Origin: Ptychodera flava
Taxonomy: Eukaryota > Hemichordata > Enteropneusta > Ptychoderidae
Reading direction: 5' to 3'
NCBI RefSeq assembly: GCF_041260155.1
Contig: NC_091928.1
Coordinates: 42,345,327-42,409,326, forward strand
DNA: 64,000 nucleotides
Under the pieces are notes generated by a model. That model worked only from the letters and a program-made list of their open reading frames with translations, was not told the DNA's origin and made no database searches. Numbering within the stretch: the first letter of the stretch is position 1; each line of letters begins with the position of its first letter. Position numbers and translations under genes: made by a program. Below are positions 1 to 10,723 of the stretch, one piece after another.

Positions 1-157
1 AAATGAAATTTGTAAAATTTAGGATTCGGCTGCAGTAGGAAAACATACTGAATTGCAAAACATTGCCAGGTGTTTCGAAGAAAAGAGAAAAATATCGATA
101 AAAAGTTTTTAAGGTCTGATTTCGCAAAAGGTTTTTGTAATAGCTTCAGCATTGATG

Positions 158-211
<54 letters not shown>

Positions 212-212
212 A
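158..212. repeat. (AT)n microsatellite
   Basis: Almost pure AT dinucleotide run. It yields a spurious reading frame of alternating Ile and Tyr on the minus strand. No gene is seen in the first 1.48 kb of the window. Confidence 0.95.
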
Positions 213-1484
213 GTATATATGAGTGTATGTGTGTATTTTTTGCGTATATATATAAATGTATTTCTTGCATATAAGACGTTTCGCTCTATAGCTAGAGCTT
301 CTTCAGGTATATCTAAAGAGAAAAATGAAATGGACACATCTCAGTATGGTTGTAAATTGCGTTATAACCGTGTAATTTGATCGATTTAGCGTACACAGAA
401 GTTCCGGTGAATGTTTTTGATTTATATATATACAGTTTTGAGTCAAAGTCTAGAATAAATAGACTTAAGCTTATCTTATGCGTTTATCGGAAAATAATAG
501 TTTACAACACAGCATGTGCCTATTGACATTATTTTTCACATAATCATAAAATCGGTTACATCGCTTTTCTGGTTAAAGTCTTTTACAAACAATTTAGTAC
601 AAAGACTCTCAGTGAAAACGACAAAGCTCAATAGGCTTATCTAACTACTTTTTATAGTTTTTCGATGCCCTGTTCTTTTGCAGAGAAGTCGCAATGATAA
701 AAAGCATCTCTTGAATGACAAATATAAGAAAATAAAACCGTGTGCCGTGTGGTTTGTCTTAGTATGATACTTTTAAGTAAAGATGAACTTGTGAGTAATA
801 TTGCCTACCAAACAAATATGTACACACTTTAAAACATTCGAATGACAGAAGTAACTCTAATATCATTAATTGTCAGACTATGAATTGGATTTCATGCATA
901 ATACAGATAAAAGTTTCTAAGGTCTAAGAAGAAGTTGACATAAAAAGGAAGACAATTACTCGGTCAACCTCATTCATTACACATTCTCCCACGAAGTAGT
1001 GTTTTGAATTGACACCCTAAACATCGGCACTTAAGGTAAATAAACCCCAGGAGTACGAGAATGGTACAGAGTTTGTCCTCCAGCGTAACTGTCCTGATGC
1101 TTACTTACACTGACGCACAAATGAAACTCTGTGAAATGCATTAAATTGACGCAAATATTAAAATATACGGTGCACCATACGTCAAACGATACAGATCTTT
1201 TCGTAAAACACATTTTCCATATAAAATTATCAGCTTGCAATTCTGTAGTGAAAGTAGTTTGATTATGTCTGTAACTCATTCACGGACAGTTCATATTACT
1301 AAACCTTGGTTTGCGAAATAGATGCTCACCTTGTCAGTTCAACTATTGCAGGCTAGCTATCAACGTTATTCAAATACTACTGAGTTTCCATTTGCTCATA
1401 CTATAGAATTTGTGTGACGTCTACTGATAATATTTGTATGTAAGTATAATACTTACTCTAAATGTGAGAAATAAGGCTTCAGTC
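213..1484. other. Intergenic, nothing recognised
   Basis: AT-rich single-copy-looking sequence. I see no coding similarity, no terminal inverted repeats and no tandem structure. It lies downstream of the minus-strand DED-NHL gene and may hold part of its 3' untranslated region. Confidence 0.5.
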
Positions 1485-1490
1485 TTTATT
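1485..1490 (-). promoter_or_regulatory. AATAAA polyadenylation signal for the DED-NHL gene
   Basis: The plus strand reads TTTATT, giving AATAAA on the minus strand about 105 bases past the stop codon at 1595. The spacing is right for a short 3' untranslated region. The motif is common in AT-rich DNA, so it is a candidate only. Confidence 0.45.
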
Positions 1491-1594
1491 GTTTGTGATC
1501 TTCATTGCGTTGTTTGTTAAAAAATACCCCATGTCAAAACTTTTGAAAAAGTTTATACATTTACTGACGTTTGGATGTAATCTCCCCCTTCTAT

Positions 1595-3031
1595 CTACTT
1601 AGTAAATACTCTGAGTTTAGTTTTCGGAGTTCCCATTGAAATGATTCTATCACCGGCAGCTGTTACTGCCAAGTAAAAGGGGGATGCAAGTTCCCCTTCG
1701 AATAGATTACAGATCCACTTTCCATCACTACTCAACTTTACAACCTTACAATTGACATCATCACCAATATAGACATTGTCGTTGCCATCAACAGCAATAC
1801 TGCACACGGAGTATAGCTGACCACCAAGGTGACTGTATTCGTTCAGGTAATTGAATTCACTATCAAAACACTTGACGCAGCGATTGCCATAGTCTGTCAC
1901 CATGATTACATCTTTACTGTTGACAGCTACAAAGTAGGGGGTGATGAACTCTTTTTGGCCATGCCCTCTACCTCCAACCTCTGTGATATACTCTCCATCT
2001 TGGGTGTATTTGAGGACACGATGACCACGGATATCTGTGACTAAAACAAACCTCTTTACGAGAACTATGCAAAAAGGATCTACGCCTCTAGGTAGAGTAA
2101 TTATTCTGACAATTTTACAATTGTTATCACAAATTACAATTTGAATATTCTTCTCATCAAGAAAGAAATAGAGGTTGTCAGAAGAGACAGCTACAGACCG
2201 TGGTTTGAATGGCTTTTCAAATTGACCACTGAAAGGTCCAAACTCCTTTTCACATGAGTAATCTTTATCAAGGACCTGTGCAATATTATGCCCTCTGTTG
2301 CAAACAATTAGTTTTTCCTTGTGGAAGACATAATCTCCTAACAGTTTGAACTCCTTTCCTTGCTGTCCAACTTGACTTTTCAGAATCCTCATCGACCACT
2401 TACCTGAAAGGTCGAAATATGTAAGAAATGTTAGGAAAAAGAAGCATAGGCTGTACAATGTGAAGTAAACCTTAAAAAGCAGAATATATATTGAAAGACA
2501 TATACCGTAAAATGTTAATTCAACAACAAATGTCCTAAGTGCATTCATTTTTTCTTTTAAGCTTAGACTTTCTTCTTGCTATTGCAAGGCAAAAGTACAA
2601 TGAGACACTATTTATGGCTGTTTTCACGACCTTTTTCTTATTAGTCATTGAATCTTTGGGTAATTTGTACACAATGAGAACATTCATTTACTTTGTCACC
2701 AAAGTCATCTCTCAGATAAGTATTACCATATTTTCAGGAAGCATAATTTTTGCTGATTTAATTCGTCACTCTCTGCTGTCGTTTTGTTTCCATTTTTCTA
2801 TACTTTATTAGTAACTTATGTTTGCAATTCATATTTTCCCCATTCATTTGCTTTGAAGCAATTGTTGTAATTTCCATTTACTTATATTGATATACTTGTT
2901 CAGCTTTTGTGTATGTTTAAGACTTTAATATTATTGTTGTTTAGTTTTTAATATTCACTGGTCCTTCCTGCAAAACCAGACTAGTCATTGTGACTGAGGG
3001 AGCTAACCAGTGTAAATAAATAATAAATAGA

Positions 3032-3067
<36 letters not shown>

Positions 3068-3082
3068 AAATAAATAAATAGA

Positions 3083-3117
<35 letters not shown>

Positions 3118-3482
3118 ATATACTGATCGTTTTAACGATAAAAGATGACGTTAGGTCTCTGTGGAAAAAAATCAGTACCATTGACTGTAGAGGAATGCCG
3201 TATATACTCACAATTCTGTGCTTCAAAACCAATGACCATATCTGCCAATGCAGGTCTCTGTATTGCTTGGAATAACTCCTTCAATAACTTCAAGTTGTTT
3301 GTTGCTATAAACCCACCTTCTTCTAATGCTTCAAAGAGGTCAGAGGGACTCTCCAGTTTTTGACGCTGTCGTTTTTCAATTTTATCGCCAACTAGAGTCT
3401 TAAGTTGCTTGTGGTCTTCATCGTCAAGTTTCTTATTTAAATCGAAATATAGCAGCCGTAGAGGGGATATTTGACTCGCCAT
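1595..3482 (-). CDS. Death effector domain-NHL repeat protein (two exons)
   Basis: Exon 1 is 3482..3212 and exon 2 is 2403..1595. The junction is AATT|gtgagt to tttcag|GTAAG; both sides are phase 1, so the frame runs through and makes about 359 residues. Residues 6 to 85 form a death effector domain: six-helix spacing, an LLYFDLNKKLDDEDHKQLK start, the DLFEALEEGG centre and a closing LLKELFQAIQRPALADMV helix. Residues about 93 to 357 carry four to five NHL-type beta-propeller blades, with repeated V-D/TDxGxxxVxxF patterns such as VTDYGNRCVKCF. No RING, B-box, signal peptide or membrane helix is seen. In animals DEDs recruit FADD and caspase-8-like proteins, and NHL propellers bind protein or RNA, so a cytosolic adaptor is likely (inference). 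The start is the ATG at 3482 (G at -3, G at +4); an ATG 33 bases upstream is in frame. Further 5' exons cannot be excluded. Confidence 0.8.
3014..3120. repeat. (TAAA)n microsatellite in the DED-NHL intron
   Basis: About 100 bases of near-perfect AAAT tetranucleotide, inside the 808-base intron (2404..3211). It gives false Ile-Phe-Leu-Tyr frames on the minus strand. Confidence 0.95.
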
Positions 3483-5239
3483 TACAATATTCCTGTTTGT
3501 TAAAATGAAAAACATAAAATCAACTGTTACAATATAATTTTTAAATTGCCCACTTATTTCCGCTGAAATAACAGTGGGATTTTAGTGAAAAGAAAAACAA
3601 ATCCAGAGGACACCACTGACAAAAGACATGACTGACAAATTTAGCAGATAGTGTGTAATAAGGTACCTCTGGTCCTGTTTTGAATGCTAAAATAGATATC
3701 ACTCACAGGCTTTAGGGTATGTTCAGGCAAGCGATTTAAGGGTACTCGCTCACTTTATCGGTGTCCATTGCGTGATATCAAAATCAGCCTAGCCACACAT
3801 TCGAACTCTGTTTATAACCATTTTTCATTTCGGTCAGAAATCATGTCACGCTGACCAAAGACAAACTCTCCTGCAGAGGTCACTTTACGATTTTTCCTAG
3901 ATGTAATCATCACTCGCATCTCCCGGGTCTGTGCGGAGGCATTTTGTTTATGAACGATTGATCCAGTAATATCTTGATTTGATAAAAAATCAATGTCCTC
4001 CAGCCCGCCCAACTACCGGCCGTGACACAGAGCCATGGGGTTCTCCTCCTACTCCTCCTCTCCTGCTCCTCAGCATGCTCTTTTTACAAAAAAAGAAATA
4101 TTTACCAAACCCTTATGCCTGTGAGGCGGCTGGGGAAAATCTGCCTTTCAATTTTTTTATTTACACATTTATGGCTAATTGGACACCAGGATCCTCGTTA
4201 CCACTTTGTATGACAGGACTTTGCTGGAAGGTCTGACCACTTTCTACTCGGTGGGCACGGAACAAATACTGAAGACATAGATCGGAGACCCTGGAAAACC
4301 AATTTCGAACAGAGTCCTCAAGATGGAGGAGCTGGGACAATGACTGTCAGACCAAAGACGTGCTTGAACAGATAAACATTATTTCGAAAGAGCCCTCTCT
4401 TGATTCTCAATGCAACTGCTTTTCCCAAAGCAAAGCTTTTGCCAAGAAACTCTGGGGAAGCCTTTCAAAGCGGAAAGAGAATCTCATAATAGGGCGCTGA
4501 AGAAATTCATTCAAGATAGACAGACATACATAGAGAAGACGCAGCAAATCCAAAAAATGAAGAAGAGAGACGCCCTTCGATTGGAGAGATAAATGCATGA
4601 TAGGGTAGGGCATCAGAGAATTTCATTCAAGACAGAGGGGCAGACATACAAATGTAGCAAATCAAAAACTGGAAAAGAGAGACAGAGTCAAGAACACAAG
4701 GCCGAGAGAGCTGACTTTGACGGATGAGGACTTACAGCTCTTTGCACAAGAGGTGGGGGCTCGACCCTTCTTATGGCTGATGAGCCTATACTAGTTTCAT
4801 GAGTACTACATGTCGAGCGCCAGACAGAAATTTGGAATTGATCTCTGTCATGACAGGCCTTGTCATTCATGTCTCTCATGAAGGCATTGTCGGCGGCCTC
4901 GTTGTTTTTCTCCTTTGATAAGCGGCTGGCTTGTTTTCTTTGAAGACATTTGCTGTGATTTACTGTATTTAGAAAGGCTGTCTTCAGGTTTCTCGTTGCT
5001 GACTTGCTGCCATCTGCCACCGGATTTGCTGTCAAGAGCAAGACACTTGCGGTCGGTTGCGGTCGGTTAGAATGGAAAAAATAGGGGAAGCCCTTCAGGC
5101 TTTGCCTGGCCCTATTCCTCTTTGTCGCGGTCCAGCTACCCTTTTCGTGGTAGTCGTTTTGTCAGCTAGCTATTATTAGTGAGTTTACCTGCTCAAATAT
5201 CTCCCAAGTCTCGCCATGACTGACAGTAAGCAGACAACA
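3483..5239. other. Upstream of the DED-NHL gene; nothing assigned
   Basis: No domain is recognised. From about 4.0 kb onward the base composition is richer in G and C and the short frames look coding-like but unassignable. This part may belong to the same old element as the integrase fossil that follows, but I cannot support that by similarity. Confidence 0.4.
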
Positions 5240-5670
5240 AAGTTATCTAACATATACTACAGCCCCGAGGCTACTAGAAAGGGCTCGCTAATGTCCTAGA
5301 ATATTTGGACCAGGCGTAGCTACTGAGATATAAAGCCATCTGGCAGATTTATTTGCAAGCTAGACAGCGCATTCTGTGGCCAAAATTCAACGTTTCTGTG
5401 CCTTACAAGGCCCACCAAGTCAACCTTCTGTTTCTGCCGCATGATAGGATGGGCAAGGTGGACATCTACATGTATACACTTACGGTTCTCGATATCGCTC
5501 TACAAATAAGCTCCGGGTAGTGATCCAAACTGTTACAGGTAGACCCTCGGTGCGAGTTAACGGGCCTAGTGGCTCAGCTCCTTGCAGAGCATAACGTTGA
5601 CGTCAGGCATAAAGAACGTGGACGCCAAAGGGTACCATGGAATCGAAGAGTAATTTAATCTGACCCTGGA
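5240..5670 (+). mobile_element. Polinton/Maverick-like integrase fossil
   Basis: Short stretches on the plus strand resemble the N-terminal zinc-binding and early catalytic part of the retroviral-type integrase carried by Polintons and related large DNA elements (the group often labelled transposon-derived protein F54H12.3-like). The piece is clearly broken, with several breaks, and covers only part of the integrase. No polymerase B, capsid, packaging ATPase or protease gene and no long terminal inverted repeats are seen nearby. It is an old remnant. A Ginger-type or Gypsy-type integrase is the alternative. Confidence 0.5.
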
Positions 5671-6408
5671 TTAGTGGCTCTCTGGACAACAGTGCGCTCA
5701 AGAGATGCAGTTCCCTTGTGGATTGTGATAGCCTGGCTGCCTTCCGCCCTGACGTTTTCCCGAAAACAGCCTGTTTCATGTGGCCAAAGGCCGCATGAAT
5801 TGGACTAGTTTGGGCGACTCTCAGTGCCAAGGGAAAGAAATAATGCTATTGCCCTATTATGGCCAGTCAATATATTTGGTAACTCATGATCAAATTTTCT
5901 CGCAAATAGATCAAGATGTTCCTCTGCTATCATCACTCTTCGGGCTTGCAAAGGAAACTTCAATCTTGTTTACCTATTCTAAAAAGTGCGACTGAGTCGA
6001 TGGTATATTCAAAGTACCTCAGTAAACAGCTGTTCTGGACTGTTAAACCCCCTTTAGTTGCGAATGTGTAATAAACCGATCTTAACGATTCCTATGTTTT
6101 CCACGCTTTCTTTGAATAAGACCAATTAAAGACTGAAAAAGTGCACAACACTGTCATAACAGTCGGAAGTGGTATGTAAACTCAAACGTTTTAACTCCGT
6201 TTTAGATTTCGCGCCATTTACAAACACTAATGTGACAGAGAAATAAAGATTAGGCCTACAACAGAAAAATGTTGGCCATCTATATTGTGCATTCAAGTAA
6301 ATGGCATACTGCTTGCTTCCTTATGATCACGATGTGTATGTGCAGGAAATATTGCATTTTTATACTTTTATCTGGAGTGCCATTTATGAGTGCGGCACCC
6401 GTTTATTA
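5671..6408. other. Intergenic, nothing recognised
   Basis: The first part may be further remnant of the integrase fossil. No gene, repeat or inverted repeat is supported. Confidence 0.35.
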
Positions 6409-6448
6409 TTTAAACCACGGTCCCTCTATCACGGGACCGTGTTTAAAC
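6409..6448. mobile_element. 26-bp hairpin element with 7-bp target duplication
   Basis: The hairpin occupies 6416..6441 with ends CACGGTCCC and GGGACCGTG and an 8-base loop. It sits exactly between two copies of TTTAAAC (6409..6415 and 6442..6448). A second hairpin with the same nine-base ends at 8330..8370 is also flanked by a perfect 7-bp repeat of a different sequence. That is the pattern of a mobile insertion. It is far too small to code and must depend on a transposase elsewhere. Confidence 0.65.
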
Positions 6449-6935
6449 TATGAACACGCGTAGACAAGGTCAAAATCAGCGAGAAGTGATACTTCTATAC
6501 ATGTCCTTCAGTTAGCACGAACTAACTTTGGTTGGAAAATAAAATCATGAACATTATTCATAAAATTCGCAGCTATTGGGGCTTTAACAGGTTAACTATT
6601 TTGGCAACTGTTTTCGGTTGCTTGCTCCCGTATTTATCAGTCCGAAAATGATGCATACCACGTGACATTAAATGACTGAATCACAACAGAAAGTTTAGAC
6701 AAGATGTGTTACAATAACAACCATTAACTAAGAGAACCGTTGAGGTTATGGTCAGAAAAGATTGCTAGAGATCCCTGTAAATACATTTGCTTGTTTCAGA
6801 AAATTGTATCCACTATTCCTTGTCTCTGGACTCAACCTGTTCATAGCAATAGCTTTATCGAACGCAAAATGAATATTCTCAAGCATCCAGAAAATATATC
6901 TGTGCAGGCAAAGCCTGTCAGCATATTTTCCATTA

Positions 6936-7896
6936 GGGAGCTTTCAATAGTTATGAGGGACTGAGGAATTGGGGGAGGGTCACATTTGAAAAACCTGCCC
7001 CAGGGGGAGTGTCACATTTTTCAAACTTAGCCTAGTGGGCGGGTCAAATTTTACATTGTTAAGTTTATAACGAATGCAACATCTGCGTGAGCTTTTGGAA
7101 AGAAACTTAACAATTAGACTACAACAGGAAGTGAATTGATATTTCCAATATCATATTTGTTGCTCACATCTTCACTTTCAAGCACCGTATCTTGATCAAG
7201 TAAATTTGCATCAGTCAAAACTTATCAAAGCACGGATTCAGCTACTCTAGTATCTCTAGTATTAAAAAAAAATATTCTTGGTTTTCTCAAAGAATGCCTT
7301 GTACAGATACATTTGCAGTTGTGAAAATCATATTTCTTGTACAAAAATTCACATCCAACCACTCTATTCAAATCAAGTATATTTATGTCGATTATCCAAC
7401 ATCTATATACGCATAGATTGAGCTAGTTTAGGAAAAGAATATTCATAGTTTTCACATAGACTTCTATGTGTAGTAGATAAATATTTTCCTTGAAATTCCA
7501 AAATCACATTTCTTGTACAAATATGCACTTTTGTGCACCCTATTTATTTAATGTCTATAAATGCACAGATATTTGCTAGTTTTATATTGCAAAAATGTAT
7601 TCACAGTTTACTAATAGACTGCCATGTATAGTGAAATTAAGTGAAATTACAAATACAGAACAAGAAACCAAAGTATTACCTAAAGTTACAGAAAATGTCC
7701 CTTTAGTATCTTCACTTCTAATATAACAAAATTGGCAGATCTATCAAGGCTATACACACATTTCAAACATTTAAGAAAAGGGCATCAGGGGAGGATCTCA
7801 TGTTAGAAAGGGGCATCAGGGGAAAGGTCACATTTTACATGATTGACCACCCTAAATTTCCTCCACCCAGACCCCTCATAATATCTGAAGGCTCCC
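6936..7896. mobile_element. Non-autonomous TIR transposon, 961 bp
   Basis: The ends are imperfect inverted repeats: GGGAGCTTTCAATAGTTATG at the left and the complement of GGGAGCCTTCAGATATTATG at the right, continuing for about 30 bases. Just inside each end lie G-rich lines of the type GGG(n)GTCACATTT. The flanks read TTA on the left and TAA on the right, so a 2-bp TA target duplication (Tc1/mariner style) fits best. The interior is AT-rich with no open frame of note. Confidence 0.7.
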
Positions 7897-8322
7897 TAAT
7901 CGCCATAGGTGTTGTTACTGATTTCTCAGAAGTCCGCCCTATTTCGGCCACAGTAAAATATGGCTTTACTCTTTATTGATACTTTTAATGACATCTTTCG
8001 CCATTTTAACCTTTTAAAACTTCGTTCATTTGGTATTAATTTACTTAATCTACACAGTTGATTTTTTACAATATAGCTTACTTATTAAAGTTAGGCTATC
8101 AATGTGTCGGGTCATGGTACGTGCCGGTTTCAGTTGTCTATGAGTGACTAGTCAAACAGTACTGAACTTTGTAGTCATGGCTTAATGTGCAAACGCGAAG
8201 AAAATGCCGGCTTTCTGAATCTTGTACAATTATTTGTTATCTAATGCTTGCATACACTCAGTTTGAAACTTGTTGAGAATGTTGATACTCTTGTTTGGTA
8301 AATGTCAATTTTCAATGGTTAC

Positions 8323-8377
8323 AATGCGGCACGGTCCCTCCACAAGGTCATACTTTGTGGCGGGACCGTGAATGCGG
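8323..8377. mobile_element. 41-bp hairpin element with 7-bp target duplication
   Basis: A 16-base stem with one mismatch (8330..8345 against 8355..8370) and a 9-base loop. The outer nine bases, CACGGTCCC and GGGACCGTG, match the hairpin at 6416..6441. It is flanked on both sides by AATGCGG (8323..8329 and 8371..8377). The target repeats differ between the two copies while the ends are the same, which argues for transposition rather than chance. Confidence 0.65.
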
Positions 8378-8789
8378 TTACCATCGATTATGACGCCATT
8401 TTGAATGCCATATGTCAGTAAATCACAGGCAATTTTATTCCCTAATTCAAAATAATGGCGCAAATTACTGCCCTTCGTTTTACTCTTGACTACAAAAGAG
8501 TACTGATGAAATGCCATAACACGTACCTTGAAATACCTGCACTTGTTTGCTGGAATTATAAAGAATGGCTCATCATATAGCCCGGTCGCAACTCATTATC
8601 ATGATGACCTTTGGGACGAGGCCACCTCGTGGGGGCAGAAAAACTATCAGAGGATGGTATGTTTCATTAATGTCTCGCTATCACTTTAATTTTAATTTAA
8701 TGAATATGTGAACAACAGAAATGGAATTAAAGCGTCAAACAATTTTATCGGCAACAGTTGAAACTTCGATCGCCTTTTGAAAACCTGTG

Positions 8790-8855
8790 CGCATACTATC
8801 TGGGGTCGCTTACCCAAAGTGACGCATACTATCTGGGGTCGCTTACCCAAAGTGA
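8790..8855. repeat. Perfect 33-bp tandem duplication
   Basis: Two identical 33-base units (8790..8822 and 8823..8855) that contain TCTGGGGTCGCTTACCC. The sequence just before them (from about 8740) resembles 28918..29010, which holds a diverged GCATACCATC...TCGCTTACCC, so the block belongs to a dispersed repeat. Confidence 0.85.
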
Positions 8856-10723
8856 ACATTTCATAATTACGACGTCATTTTCCTTAATATCCATTTCAAC
8901 CGTTCTCTATGAGTGTACAATGGGTGCAACAAATTAACGAAGCCACATAAGGTCAAGATGTGAATGACGTGCATGTCACAAATCTAAAACACGATTATCC
9001 GCTATAGGGACGGGCAAACGTACGTTATATTGTCATATTCAGATACGAAATACTATTTGATCTGTCTCAACAAAATGAACCTTGAATAATAAGTTTACTT
9101 GCATATTAACACACGCTTTACCGCTGCCCGGTCATCTAACACACATAATAATGCAGTGAATACAACAGTCGTATTGTGCCGGTCCACCATTTGACCGACA
9201 ATCACGCATCATCCGGCCCGCAAAGCTTGGTTTACGTCGGCGTACCATAGTCTCCCGAAGGAGGTCCCTGCCAGAGGAACACCTTTGGCTAACTTTTTAT
9301 TCACAATGCTTTCTAATCCCGGCGACTCACTCAAAGCCGGTAGTGACATACGTGATTACAGCGCTGCGTTTTTAAATTACCAAGTCTCTTTTTATCAAAA
9401 GTGACCGCATCTAAATGATTCCTGTCGCTGAAAATGACCGAAAGTATATGCTAACTACATACTTGTGCTGTTTTGACCCCGAAAGAAAGAAACTTTGTTG
9501 AAAAACTGAGCAATAAATCAGATGATCTCAAAACAAGTCAAAAGAAAATCTGCTTAAGTTTTTTTAACTGCAGCGATTTCCTACAAAAACGTTTCTTAAT
9601 TGTCTATATATTTTCTGTTAAATTGATATATTTCGTAAACATAACGTCAGTTTTTAACACATTCCACTTTTGTAAATGTGAAGTGTGTCTATATAAAATC
9701 AAACTCAATATCATACTGGTCAGTACTTGTAGCAGAACCTCCGTAGTATTAGGGGTACGTATTTGAATATCTTTGCAGAGCAAAGTCAATTGTGGGTAGT
9801 TTAATAATAATAAAACGCACACATGAAAACATAACAAGGGATATCAAATTCAAAGCCATTAGCCATTCTTTCGTTGTTGCTCAGCATACTTATGCCAAGT
9901 TCAATCGTTGCAAGTGGGTCGTGGAGTGCTCTTCGGAGCAACATCAGGCTGACTGGGCAACGGTTCAGGTAAGTGGAACTTTCCAAATGTTCGTTAAATT
10001 TTGCCAAGGAACTTTGAAATCGAGTATTTTATGGGATGTAATTTAAGAATTACAGTCTCTCATCAAAAGTGACCATTCATGCAGCATTTCTTCCAATTAA
10101 TGAAAAGTTGACCTAAGAAAATCGACATTGCTAACGATTGTGGATTGCACTGATTAACAGGAGAAAGTTGTCGGTAGTATGACCTGCTTTCTGAAGTGAA
10201 CATTTCAGTCTCACAGCCTTATCTTGAACAATTTTTAGTAATTTTCTTAACATTTTGTGTCAAGGAATTGATACGAATCAGTACGATAGTGTTTGAAATG
10301 CAGACAACTGAAAATCGGAAGGGCGATATCATTAATCACAATACGGTCAATACGGTAATTACAGCAAGTCTCTTCCGTAATGATCACTGGGACATTTTTG
10401 GCTCATATCTGGCGTTCTAATTTTTTTATGTCAAGAGCCACTACTCAAACATGCCTGCACCAGTTTCTTGGAGAATTAGTTGAATTTTGATATTTCAAGA
10501 GCCAGTACATGACATACTTAACTCTGTTCAACTTGGTTGAACGACATAACTTTATGCCATTCATACTAATGTCTACTTGTTTACAATCCAATCCAATATG
10601 GGCAACAGTCACAGATAGGTCTTTATTATCACAAGTTCCACATTGAGCGTAACGAGAGAGCAACAAGCTGAAACCTTCTCCAGTTCTCTGCATCGTGGCG
10701 CTATTCCCCAATATGAGAACCAT
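8856..10723. other. Intergenic, nothing recognised
   Basis: No coding similarity, TIRs or tandem arrays are seen. A minus-strand frame at 10445..10729 (94 codons) has an ATG start but no family resemblance, and I do not call it. Confidence 0.4.
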
